A DNA stretch of 64,000 nt from Anaerobium acetethylicum (lineage in GTDB: Bacteria; Bacillota; Clostridia; Lachnospirales; Lachnospiraceae). The position numbers and the translations under genes are program-made. How positions within the stretch are numbered: position 1 is the first letter of the stretch; each line of letters opens with the position of its first letter. This document shows, piece by piece, positions 44,216 through 53,089 of the stretch. The notes beneath the pieces are model-generated. The model had not been told where the DNA came from. It was given only the letters and a program-made list of their open reading frames with translations, and made no database searches. Where the stretch lies: NCBI RefSeq assembly GCF_900096945.1, contig NZ_FMKA01000015.1:31254-95253 (forward strand), given 5' to 3'.

Positions 44216-45061
44216 ATGGAACACAGTTACCCTTTCGAAGGATATCATAGAACAAAAAAATATCTAGTATGTATAGATTCTGATGGCTGCGTTATGGATA
44301 CAATGGATATAAAACATATGGCGTGTTTTGGTCCGTGTATGGTTGCCGAATGGAATCTGGAAGCGGATCAGAAGGAAATCCTGGAACGTTGGAATCAGAT
44401 CAATCTTTTTTCTGAAACAAGGGGAATTAATCGTTTTAAGGGGCTTCTCATGGCGCTGGAGGAGATTGATAAGAAGTATATTCCTATTGAAAATTTAGAC
44501 AGCCTCCATCATTGGGTAAACACTACGGATGAACTTTCAAATGCTTCGCTGCAAAGAGAAATTGAAAAAACAAATAGCAAATGTCTTATAAAGGCATTGA
44601 GCTGGTCGGAATCGGTAAATGCCGCAGTCAAAAAAATTCCCGAAGAAAAAATGCTGCCCTTTAAAGGTGCGGAGGAAGGAATTCATCTGGCACATGATAT
44701 TTGTGACGTAGCTATTGTATCTTCGGCTAATCAGGAAGCAGTATTAGAGGAATGGACAAAACACGGTTTGATAAAAGCTGTAGACATATTGCTGGCGCAG
44801 AATGCCGGGTCGAAAGAATACTGCATCAAAAAACTTTTGGAGTATGGGTATGAAAAGAATCATGTTTTAATGGTTGGAGATGCCCCAGGCGATTGGGATG
44901 CCGCAAATAGAAACGGAGTATTTTTCTATCCGATTTTAGCTGGAAAAGAAGAACAGAGCTGGTCTGATCTTAAAGAGGCGATTGTTCAATTAATACAAGG
45001 AACGTTTCAGGGTTATTATCAGAACCATTTATTAGAGCAATTCAAAAGCAATCTTGAATGA
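44216..45061 (+). CDS. HAD-superfamily hydrolase-like protein
   Basis: Protein of 281 residues with HAD motif I as LVCIDSDGCVMDTM (nucleophile Asp in DSDG, followed by the second Asp), a large cap region of about 120 residues, motif II/III in DVAIVSSANQEAVLEEW, and motif IV MVGDAPGDWDAA. It is probably a phosphatase acting on a sugar phosphate or related compound. AGGAGGA precedes the ATG at 44216; the longer frame lacks a ribosome site. The next small gene begins 10 bases after its stop. Confidence 0.87.
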   Translation: MEHSYPFEGYHRTKKYLVCIDSDGCVMDTMDIKHMACFGPCMVAEWNLEADQKEILERWNQINLFSETRGINRFKGLLMALEEIDKKYIPIENLDSLHHWVNTTDELSNASLQREIEKTNSKCLIKALSWSESVNAAVKKIPEEKMLPFKGAEEGIHLAHDICDVAIVSSANQEAVLEEWTKHGLIKAVDILLAQNAGSKEYCIKKLLEYGYEKNHVLMVGDAPGDWDAANRNGVFFYPILAGKEEQSWSDLKEAIVQLIQGTFQGYYQNHLLEQFKSNLE

Positions 45062-45071
45062 GAAGAAGAGT

Positions 45072-45323
45072 ATGATTACATGCATTAATATTGTGAAGTG
45101 CCCGGTGTGCGGACGAGTGCCCGAAATGTTTATCCATACAATCGGGCCAATGATAGAAATGGCCTGTAGATCGTGTGAAAAGAGCTATGGCTGTGTTCTT
45201 GAGTATGGATTGGATCTGAGTGACGATACGCTGAAAATAGCATATGAGATCTGGCAGGAGGGAGCCTGCAATCAGATGGGACTAGAGGAAATCCCATGTA
45301 AATATGATGAAATTAATAGATGA
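45072..45323 (+). CDS. Small Cys4 zinc-ribbon-like protein
   Basis: Protein of 83 residues with two Cys pairs, CPVCG near residue 9 and CRSCEKSYGC near 31, consistent with a zinc ribbon, then a helical tail (TLKIAYEIWQEGACNQ). The arrangement recalls Lar-type zinc ribbons, but this is only a resemblance. The ATG at 45072 follows GAAGAAG; a TTG start at 45054 would overlap the HAD gene. It lies between HAD and LacI genes and is probably cotranscribed. Function unknown. Confidence 0.7.
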   Translation: MITCINIVKCPVCGRVPEMFIHTIGPMIEMACRSCEKSYGCVLEYGLDLSDDTLKIAYEIWQEGACNQMGLEEIPCKYDEINR

Positions 45324-45348
45324 AAAGCCAGAGGGTGGAGTGAAATGA

Positions 45349-46425
45349 ATGGCAAGTATTAACGATGTGGCAAAAAGAGCAGGCGTGTCCATATCTACAG
45401 TGTCAAATGTTTTGAATGAAACAAAATATGTAAGCCCGGAACTCAGCAGAAAGGTAAATGTTGCCGTTCAGGAACTGGGGTATGAAGCAGATCCGGTTGC
45501 CAGGAATTTGAAAACAAAAAATACGAAAACGATTGGTGTTCTAACTGCAGACATAGGTGGTCTTTTTTATCCATATGTGGTAAAGAGTATTTATGAGGTT
45601 GCAAATCAGAGAGGGTACAGAGTCATCATTTATGATCTTAACAGCGTAAATGGAGAGGCTGGGAGTTTCGAAAGAGAGAAGGAAAGTTTTAAGGAGCTTA
45701 TTTCGAACAGAGTAGATGGAATCATTTTTTTCTCGACAGTATCAGAGGATATGGAACGGGCATATATGAAAAGCATTAAGAAGCTTACAGCAAGCAGAAA
45801 AAAGACGGCATTGGTCAGTATAGAACGGGATTTTTCAAAATACGGAATTGATTCTGTGTTTTCAGATTCGGTAGAAGGCAGTAAAAAGGCGACAGAGCAC
45901 CTTATAGATTGTGGCTGCAGGCGTATTGGGCATATTACGGGTCCAATGAATTCCAAGGTCGCGCATGACAGGATGAATGGATATAAGCTGGCTATGAAAG
46001 AACATGGCTTTCAAGTTGAAGATGAAACCATGATTTCTTTCGGAGATTATAACCATGTAAAGGGATACACATGCATGAAGGAGCTCATAAAGTCGATGCC
46101 TGATATAGAAGGAGTTTTTGCAGCGAATGATCAGATGGCTGTAGGAGCATGTAAAGCAATTAAGGAATGGGGTAAAAGGATACCTGAAGATGTTAAAGTG
46201 ATTGGATACGATAATGTCTTTGTTTCAAGTATGGTGGATCCGCCACTGTCGACCATTAGTATCGGAAAAAAGCACATTGGTTACGAAGCTGTAAAAGCTC
46301 TTTTAAAACAGATGGGAAATGAAAAAGAAAGTGAAGCTGTTTGTATCGATATGAAAGCCAGGCTTGTGGCTAGAAAATCAACTGATATACAGGCTCCGGA
46401 GGACTGGATTCTGGCAAAATGGTAA
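45349..46425 (+). CDS. LacI-family transcriptional regulator
   Basis: Regulator of 358 residues. The N-terminal LacI helix-turn-helix and hinge are clear (MASINDVAKRAGVSISTVSN, then GYEADPVARNLKTKNTKTIG), followed by a periplasmic-binding-like sugar domain with GVFAANDQMAVGACKA and IGYDNVFVSSMVDPPLSTIS. GGGTGGAG precedes the ATG. It sits within the glycan module, downstream of HAD and upstream of the GltD-like gene. The effector is probably a sugar or sugar phosphate. Confidence 0.95.
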   Translation: MASINDVAKRAGVSISTVSNVLNETKYVSPELSRKVNVAVQELGYEADPVARNLKTKNTKTIGVLTADIGGLFYPYVVKSIYEVANQRGYRVIIYDLNSVNGEAGSFEREKESFKELISNRVDGIIFFSTVSEDMERAYMKSIKKLTASRKKTALVSIERDFSKYGIDSVFSDSVEGSKKATEHLIDCGCRRIGHITGPMNSKVAHDRMNGYKLAMKEHGFQVEDETMISFGDYNHVKGYTCMKELIKSMPDIEGVFAANDQMAVGACKAIKEWGKRIPEDVKVIGYDNVFVSSMVDPPLSTISIGKKHIGYEAVKALLKQMGNEKESEAVCIDMKARLVARKSTDIQAPEDWILAKW

Positions 46426-46553
46426 GTGGATATAAGTCAAACAAAGTCTTATAAATTTATGCCGACAAATAAGATGGTGATCTCCCGGGATAAGAAATAA
46501 AGTACGAAAGGAGTAGTATGATTTGTCTGTAAGAGATATCATACAGAGGTAGA

Positions 46554-47798
46554 ATGTCAGTACATGTTATAAATGAAGCAAAAAGGTGTCTAAACTGTAA
46601 AAAGCCAGGATGTATCGAGGGATGTCCAATAAAGACACCGATACCGGTAATGATACAGGGGCTGTTGACAGCTAGTATAAATGAAGCGGGTAGAAAGCTT
46701 TTTGATAATAATCCTCTTTCTATCATATGTTCGTTGGTATGCGACCATGAAAAGCAATGCGAAGGGCATTGTGTTCTTCAAAAAAAAAGTTCGCCGGTGC
46801 ATATAAGCAGTATAGAAAATTATATTTCGGATACCTGCTTTGATAAAAGCATAATTCAATGTAAGCCTAAGAACGGAAAGAAAGTTGCGGTGATTGGTTC
46901 GGGACCAGCAGGAATCACGATCTCAATTCTCCTTTCTCAAAAAGGTTACGAGGTAACTGTATTTGAAGCGAGAGATAAGATCGGCGGGGTGCTCCAGTAT
47001 GGTATTCCGGATTTCCGTTTGCCAAAAACAATTCTTGATCGATATAAAGAAAAACTGATAAGTATAGGCGTTAAAATCCGTCCGAATACAACAATCGGGG
47101 GAGCGCTGACGATAGATCATCTTTTTCGGGATGGGTATTGTTCCATATTTATAGGAACCGGCGTATGGAGGCCGCGAACTTTGGGGATAAAAGGAGAAAG
47201 CCTTGGAAATGTACATTTTGCCATCGACTATCTTGCAAATCCGTCAGTGTATAATTTGGGCGATACGGTTGCTGTCATTGGAGCAGGAAACTCGGCCATG
47301 GATGTTGCACGTACTGCGTTAAGAAAAGGAGTAAAGAAAATAACCTTCTATGAGTATAATAGAACGGCGGCTGCAAGCACAAAAGAATTAGAGTATGCAG
47401 TGCTTGACGGAGCGGAAATCAGATACTGTAAAGACACTATGGAGATTCGGGAAGAAGGTCCGGTATTTAGAACGGTAAAATATGATGATGAGGATAGAGT
47501 TGTCGGATATTCAGATGAAATGGAATATGTGATGGCAGATTCGACTATCATTGCGGTCAGCCAATGCCCAAAAACAAAATTGGTAGATACGACAAAAGGC
47601 CTTCATTCTTCAAGAAACGGATTGCTGATCGTGGATGAAAATGGTGCAACAACACAAAAAGGAGTCTTTGCTTCAGGGGATGTAGTAAATGGTGCCAGGA
47701 CAGTGGTTGAAGCGGTTGAGTTTTCTAAGCGTGTAGCAGAAGCAATGGACAGCTATATGAGGGAAGCCTCTGATTATAAAAAGGTTCTTAATGTATAA
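46554..47798 (+). CDS. GltD-like FAD/NAD(P) oxidoreductase with N-terminal Fe-S domain
   Basis: Protein of 414 residues resembling the small subunit of NADPH-glutamate synthase and related electron-bifurcating subunits. N-terminal Cys cluster CLNCKKPGCIEGCP, a second Cys group (SLVCDHEKQCEGHC), FAD site KKVAVIGSGPAGITISILL, GGVLQYGIPDFRLP and second dinucleotide site DTVAVIGAGNSAMDVARTAL. A glutamate synthase large subunit is not adjacent, so it may pair with another reductase or act alone. AGAGG precedes the ATG. Why it sits among glycan genes is unexplained. Confidence 0.9.
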   Translation: MSVHVINEAKRCLNCKKPGCIEGCPIKTPIPVMIQGLLTASINEAGRKLFDNNPLSIICSLVCDHEKQCEGHCVLQKKSSPVHISSIENYISDTCFDKSIIQCKPKNGKKVAVIGSGPAGITISILLSQKGYEVTVFEARDKIGGVLQYGIPDFRLPKTILDRYKEKLISIGVKIRPNTTIGGALTIDHLFRDGYCSIFIGTGVWRPRTLGIKGESLGNVHFAIDYLANPSVYNLGDTVAVIGAGNSAMDVARTALRKGVKKITFYEYNRTAAASTKELEYAVLDGAEIRYCKDTMEIREEGPVFRTVKYDDEDRVVGYSDEMEYVMADSTIIAVSQCPKTKLVDTTKGLHSSRNGLLIVDENGATTQKGVFASGDVVNGARTVVEAVEFSKRVAEAMDSYMREASDYKKVLNV

Positions 47799-47886
47799 AT
47801 TCAAGTTTTCAAAATGATATTAAATACTTCTTTTATTAAGTAAAATCAGTATATGAAACAACATTAAACAAAGGGAGGATTTATTT

Positions 47887-49383
47887 ATGAAACGAAAGTT
47901 AGTCAGTGTATTGCTTACAGCTGCCATGGTGGCTACAATGCTTGTTGGATGTGGAGAATCAAAGACAGATAACGAAGCAGGGAAAGTTGGAACAGAAGCT
48001 GATCAGAGTGATTCTGCAGAGGTAGAGAAAATCAAAATTTACCTGCCATCAGCAGGCAAGAGAGATGACATGGCTAAGGTCATGGAGGCCGTAAATGAAA
48101 TATCAAGAGAAAAAATTGGCGTAGAGGTAGAATTTAAGGTATATGATTTTGGACAGTGGTTCCAGCAGTATTCACTATTCTTAAGCGGAACAGAGGATGT
48201 TGACATGCTTGCAAATTATGGTGGATATCTGAATGCAGTGTCGCAGGGAGCCGCATATGACATAACAGATCTGATCCAGGAATATGGACAGGATATCATT
48301 GAAATGGAAGGCGATTATTTAAAGAGCGGAGAAATCAACGGTGTCCAGTATGCGGTTCCAATCTACGCATCGTATGCATGGAATATGGGAATCATATATA
48401 GACAGGATGTCGTTGATGAGCTTGGTCTTGGAGAAAAAGTTGCTCAGGTTAAGAATTTAGAGGATTGGGAAGAAATCCTTGCAGCTGTTAAGGCAGCTAA
48501 ACCGGATATGACGCCATTTGTTACAAATAGCGGAAATACAGCACCGAACTTTCAATATGGGTTCTGGGATGACCTTGGAAATAATTATGGCGTTTTAATG
48601 AATGGCGGAGAAACAGCAGATGTTGTAAACCTTTTTGAGACAGAACAGTATGCACAGCTTTGCGGCGTTTTAAACGACTGGTACAACAAGGGATATTCAA
48701 ATAAGGATATTCAGACTCAGACAGATGCATTCACTGTTTTGACACAGAATGAAGCGGCTTTCTCTACGATTGGCCAGACAGACTTTAATACTGCTTTTTA
48801 CCAGTCAACATCATGCGGAAAAAATATGGGGGCAATTTTATTAGATACGCCTGTTGCACGAACATACAATAATGTTACATATACGATTATGTCTAATACA
48901 GAGCATGCAGAAGCATGTATGAAATTCATGAACCTCTGGTTTTCAGACAAAGAAATAGGGAATCTGATCAGTTACGGTATTGAAGGTGAACATTATCAGT
49001 TAAATGAGAATGGAATGGGAAGCTACCTGGATGGACAGGATGCCTCAACTTGTACCTATCATCTCGGATCGGCAATTTCTAACACAAACAGAATCCGTTG
49101 GGAGAGCGAAAATCCTGATTATGCGGAAAAACTTGTTGAAAGCAATTCATCAGCTCAAAAATCAGCTGCTCTTGGATTTAGTTTTGATCCAACGAACGTA
49201 ACAAACGAAATCACACAGCTTGATAATGTCTGCAGCAAATATCAGATCGGTTTGGAAAGTGGTGCATTGGATCCGGAAACTTATCTTCCAGAATTTATCG
49301 CCGCGCTTAAAGACGCAGGACTTGATACTGTTATTGCAGAAAAGCAGAAACAGGTGGATGCTTTCCTGGCAGCAAATAAATAA
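47887..49383 (+). CDS. Sugar ABC transporter substrate-binding lipoprotein (LipO type)
   Basis: Solute-binding lipoprotein of 498 residues with signal peptide and lipobox LVGCGE. Visible family segments are DFGQWFQQYSLFLSGTEDVD and VPIYASYAWNMGIIYRQDVV. GGGAGG precedes the ATG. It begins an operon with two permeases, a histidine kinase, a response regulator, an esterase and a GH2 enzyme, so its ligand is likely an oligosaccharide that those enzymes process, possibly acylated and beta-galactoside-like. Confidence 0.92.
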   Translation: MKRKLVSVLLTAAMVATMLVGCGESKTDNEAGKVGTEADQSDSAEVEKIKIYLPSAGKRDDMAKVMEAVNEISREKIGVEVEFKVYDFGQWFQQYSLFLSGTEDVDMLANYGGYLNAVSQGAAYDITDLIQEYGQDIIEMEGDYLKSGEINGVQYAVPIYASYAWNMGIIYRQDVVDELGLGEKVAQVKNLEDWEEILAAVKAAKPDMTPFVTNSGNTAPNFQYGFWDDLGNNYGVLMNGGETADVVNLFETEQYAQLCGVLNDWYNKGYSNKDIQTQTDAFTVLTQNEAAFSTIGQTDFNTAFYQSTSCGKNMGAILLDTPVARTYNNVTYTIMSNTEHAEACMKFMNLWFSDKEIGNLISYGIEGEHYQLNENGMGSYLDGQDASTCTYHLGSAISNTNRIRWESENPDYAEKLVESNSSAQKSAALGFSFDPTNVTNEITQLDNVCSKYQIGLESGALDPETYLPEFIAALKDAGLDTVIAEKQKQVDAFLAANK

Positions 49384-49393
49384 TAATTAAGAT

Positions 49394-49435
49394 AAAGGGG
49401 CGCGCTTGTCAGTGTTAACTGAAACGCGCCTCTTT
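49394..49435 (+). terminator. Stem-loop after binding-protein gene
   Basis: AAAGGGGCGCG and CGCGCCTCTTT (one G-U pair) with a 20-base loop, 10 bases after the binding-protein stop; A-rich sequence follows rather than a U run. It probably acts as a 3' stabiliser or partial terminator. Confidence 0.7.
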
Positions 49436-49461
49436 AAAAAAGTAAAGAAGGGATTGGAAGA

Positions 49462-50385
49462 ATGAATAAAAAATCTTTTGTAAAACAGGCAAAAAAGTAC
49501 TGGCCTTTTTATGTGATGGCATTGCCAGCCTGCGTTTATTTCTTTATAAATAATTATATTCCAATGGGCGGATTGATTCTTGCTTTTGAGAAGTACACAG
49601 TAAGCGGCGGAATCTTCGGGAGCAAAAAGGTTGGCTTGGAAAATTTCAGGTTTTTGTTCAAGAGTGCAGACGCATGGATCATGACAAGGAATACACTTTT
49701 ATATAACCTTGTATTTATTGCTGGGGGAACGATTTTAGCTATATTTGTTGCATATCTGCTGCATGAGCTAAAAAGCCACATATCGAGAAAAGTATTTCAG
49801 ACGGTTATTCTGTTCCCTGGCCTTTTATCAATTATTATTGTTTCATACCTGGCAAATGCTCTTTTAGCAGGTGATACGGGATATATTAATATGCACATTT
49901 TAGCACCGCTTGGCATAGAGCCGATTTCATTCTACAGTGAAAAGAAGTGGTGGCCATTCATTTTGATATTTGTTCATTTCTGGCAGATTACAGGAACAAA
50001 TTGTATTCTCTATCTTGCGAATATGTCGGCTGTTGATCCCGGACTTTACGAGGCGGCAAATCTTGATGGGGCTGACCGGTTCAATAGTTTTAAGAACATT
50101 ACATTGCCGTGTCTGGTGCCAACAATTATTACACTGACAACTTTATCTGTTGGTAAAATTTTTAATTCGGATTTCGGGTTGTTCTATCAGGTGCCGATGA
50201 ACAGTGGTGCAATCGTCGATGTGACACAGACGATAGATACATATGTTTACAGAGGCTTGATGAATACTGCCAATATGGGGATGTCTGCTGCGGCAGGTTT
50301 TTATCAGTCTGTTGTAGGATTTTGTCTTGTCATGATTGCAAATGCTATCATAAGAAAAATCAGTAGAGAAAACGCAATGTTCTAG
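49462..50385 (+). CDS. Sugar ABC transporter permease (LplB type)
   Basis: Permease of 307 residues with six helices and EAA loop LYEAANLDGADRFNSFKNIT. It starts with a basic segment and the hydrophobic YWPFYVMALPACVYFFINNY. AGGGATTGGAAG precedes the ATG. It lies between the binding-protein hairpin and its partner permease, 12 bases from the latter. Confidence 0.93.
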   Translation: MNKKSFVKQAKKYWPFYVMALPACVYFFINNYIPMGGLILAFEKYTVSGGIFGSKKVGLENFRFLFKSADAWIMTRNTLLYNLVFIAGGTILAIFVAYLLHELKSHISRKVFQTVILFPGLLSIIIVSYLANALLAGDTGYINMHILAPLGIEPISFYSEKKWWPFILIFVHFWQITGTNCILYLANMSAVDPGLYEAANLDGADRFNSFKNITLPCLVPTIITLTTLSVGKIFNSDFGLFYQVPMNSGAIVDVTQTIDTYVYRGLMNTANMGMSAAAGFYQSVVGFCLVMIANAIIRKISRENAMF

Positions 50386-50397
50386 GAGGAGAAAAGA

Positions 50398-51282
50398 ATG
50401 GTAAAAAAAGATACGGGATTTCAGATAATTGCACAATTGATCATGATGATCTTATGTATTTTAGTTATTTTTCCTTTGGCATTACTGATCATGTCTTCAA
50501 TATCACCTGAGGCGGATATTGTTAAGTCTGGATATTCATTAATACCGAGGAGCTTAGATTTTTCAGCTTATAAATATATATTTGGAGAAGGAAGTATTTT
50601 CCATTCCTATTTTATAACGATAGCTGTTACATTAACTGGTACGGTAGTAGGTGTGATTATGACAACGATGATTTCATATACACTTACAGTTCCGGGTCTT
50701 CCAGGAAAGGGTTTCATAAGCTTCTATGTGCTTTTCACAATGCTGTTTTCCGGTGGGCTTGTTCCCAGCTATATGATGTGGAGCAATATTTTCCATATTA
50801 AGAATACGGTTTTTGCACTGCTGATCCCATCTCTGTTATGTAATTCGTTTCATATTTTAATCACAAGGTCCTATTTTCAAAATAACATCCCGAAAGAAAT
50901 TCTGGAAAGTGCCAGAATGGATGGAATGACTGAGTTTGGAATATTTTTCAAGATTGTATTGCCATTAAGCGTTCCTATTATTGCTACAATCGGTTTCATG
51001 AAAGCCTTAATGTATTGGAATGATTGGACAAATAGCTTATACTATATTACAGATAAAAGACTTGTAGGAATACAGGCGCTGCTCAATAATATGTTGACAA
51101 ATGCGCAATATCTGGCAAAGTCCATGGACGCATCAATGATTGTAACAGATGCGGCATCGATTCCGTCGCTGACTCTTAGAATGGCAATTGCGGTAGTTGG
51201 CATGCTGCCAATGATTATCCTATATCCTTTCTTTCAGAAGTATTACATGAAGGGACTGACGGTTGGAGCAGTAAAAGGTTAA
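50398..51282 (+). CDS. Sugar ABC transporter permease (YtcP type)
   Basis: Partner permease of 294 residues with EAA loop ILESARMDGMTEFGIFFKIV and C-terminal KGLTVGAVKG. GGAGGAG precedes the ATG. The sensor kinase gene follows after 37 bases, so transporter and two-component genes form one operon. Confidence 0.93.
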   Translation: MVKKDTGFQIIAQLIMMILCILVIFPLALLIMSSISPEADIVKSGYSLIPRSLDFSAYKYIFGEGSIFHSYFITIAVTLTGTVVGVIMTTMISYTLTVPGLPGKGFISFYVLFTMLFSGGLVPSYMMWSNIFHIKNTVFALLIPSLLCNSFHILITRSYFQNNIPKEILESARMDGMTEFGIFFKIVLPLSVPIIATIGFMKALMYWNDWTNSLYYITDKRLVGIQALLNNMLTNAQYLAKSMDASMIVTDAASIPSLTLRMAIAVVGMLPMIILYPFFQKYYMKGLTVGAVKG

Positions 51283-51319
51283 GCATAACAGGGGAATATT
51301 GAGATGCATAAGGAGTGAT

Positions 51320-53053
51320 ATGACTGTGAAAAAAGAGATATCATTAAGAAATCTGCTGCGAAAATACTGGATTGGAATGTTTTTGTTTCTTGTAGTAGTG
51401 TATTTTTTACTGCAATCCTATATGCTCCTGGCGCTGACAGAGCGTACGGAAGAGAGCGTACAAAAAAGTATCTTCATTGCGGAAAATGGGATTGAAGATT
51501 CCCTGCAGATTGTCGACAGCTTTATTTATGAATCTCTTTACAGCGGGACGACCCAGTCGACGTCACAGCTCTATAACTCTTTAAAGAATGAAACAGATCC
51601 GGTTATGCTGTCAGTTGCCAGAAATGCTGTGCTCACTTCGCTTATGAGCATTGTATCCTGGTCTGACATGATTGATTTTGCCATGATTTACACGGACAGT
51701 ACTGATGAAACAACATGGCTGGAAGCTGGCAGTACAAGTAATTATGCAACGAGAAGAGAAGTGAAACAGCTCATTGGTGAGAGAATTGAGCAGGGTGAAT
51801 TTAATCGATTAGAACGTTATATGATTTGTAAAAGCGGACAGGGAAATATCATGATCCGCTTATTGAAAATAGAAGACAGCTACTTTGTCGTCGGTGTTTC
51901 AGAGTCTGAAATATTACGTACATTGCAAAGCGCGGAATATGATGAGAATAGTATTGCATTTGCTGCGGAAAAGGATGGAACTGTCATATTCACATCGGAA
52001 AAGGTGGATGTTGATTTTTCCCCGGAACAAGAGGGAACCTATATCGCCGTAGATGGAAAAGAATATCTGCAGACTGGATATGTTTCAGATAAGACAGGCT
52101 ATTATTTTGGTATGCTTACAGCAAAAAACAGCATTATATCAGATATGTGGTTTTTCAGAATGCTTTTCTTTATTATGTTTTTGGTTCTAATGATTCTGGT
52201 ACCGGCGATTTTTTATATTATTCATGCTTATGTGGAAAAACCAATCGGCAAAATTGCGAATACCATGAATCAGATTGCTGAAGGTGAGCTGGATGTAACA
52301 GTAGAAGAAGCCTATCAGATTACAGAACTTGTTCAATTGGTTCATGCATTTAATCACATGATTAAACGGATAAAACAGCTGAAAATTGAAAAATACGAGG
52401 TGAAGCTGGAGGCGCAGAAAGCCACAATGCAATATCTGCAGCTTCAGATCAAGCCGCATTTTTATGCGAATGTACTGAATATCATTTATTCTCTGGCAGA
52501 AAGGAAAGATTATAGTACGATTCAAAAAATCTCCAAATCGATTGTGAACTACTCCAGATATATGTTTCACGATGCCACTGAACTGGTCGAACTGCAGAGG
52601 GAAATCGAGCATGTCCATTATTATATGGAGATTCAGGAAATCCGTTATATGATGCAGATTACCTGCCAGGTCGTGGTTCCGGATGAAACAAAAAGTGCAC
52701 TGATTCCCCCGTTTATTATTCAAAGTTTTGTGGAAAACAGTGTAAAATATACATTTTCCACCAAGAAAAGCAGTAAGATAACAATTCATGTGGAGACAGA
52801 TGAAGAAAAGGAATATCTGACAATTCGTATTAGTGATAATGGGGCAGGATATAGTGAAGAATTATTGCAGCAGAGCTGGGAACAGAAAAACGAAGATGGG
52901 CATATTGGCCTTACAAATGTATATCGAAGATTAAAATTAATATATGATGATAAAGCTGATATCCAGCTGATGAATGATCATGGCGCAGTTGCAATCCTGA
53001 AAGTGCCATATATTTCAGTGGATAATATGGAATTCGATGATGATGATATTTAG
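51320..53053 (+). CDS. Sensor histidine kinase (YesM type)
   Basis: Membrane kinase of 577 residues: first helix near residue 24 (IGMFLFLVVVYFLLQSYML), an extracellular sensor to about 278, second helix (MLFFIMFLVLMILVPAIFYI), a HAMP segment (EKPIGKIANTMNQIAEGELD), phospho-His in KPHFYANVLN, and ATPase motifs FVENSVKYT and SDNGAGYSEE. AAGGAG precedes the ATG at 51320; a TTG further upstream is unlikely. It pairs with the short response regulator encoded next. Confidence 0.92.
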   Translation: MTVKKEISLRNLLRKYWIGMFLFLVVVYFLLQSYMLLALTERTEESVQKSIFIAENGIEDSLQIVDSFIYESLYSGTTQSTSQLYNSLKNETDPVMLSVARNAVLTSLMSIVSWSDMIDFAMIYTDSTDETTWLEAGSTSNYATRREVKQLIGERIEQGEFNRLERYMICKSGQGNIMIRLLKIEDSYFVVGVSESEILRTLQSAEYDENSIAFAAEKDGTVIFTSEKVDVDFSPEQEGTYIAVDGKEYLQTGYVSDKTGYYFGMLTAKNSIISDMWFFRMLFFIMFLVLMILVPAIFYIIHAYVEKPIGKIANTMNQIAEGELDVTVEEAYQITELVQLVHAFNHMIKRIKQLKIEKYEVKLEAQKATMQYLQLQIKPHFYANVLNIIYSLAERKDYSTIQKISKSIVNYSRYMFHDATELVELQREIEHVHYYMEIQEIRYMMQITCQVVVPDETKSALIPPFIIQSFVENSVKYTFSTKKSSKITIHVETDEEKEYLTIRISDNGAGYSEELLQQSWEQKNEDGHIGLTNVYRRLKLIYDDKADIQLMNDHGAVAILKVPYISVDNMEFDDDDI

Positions 53054-53089
53054 ATAGTAACGGTAGATAAAGAGAGGTAGTGTGTCGAT

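Noticed and set aside
52187..52789. 200-codon minus-strand open frame inside the histidine kinase
   Set aside because: Long but antisense to conserved kinase motifs (phospho-His and N boxes) and without a start signal.
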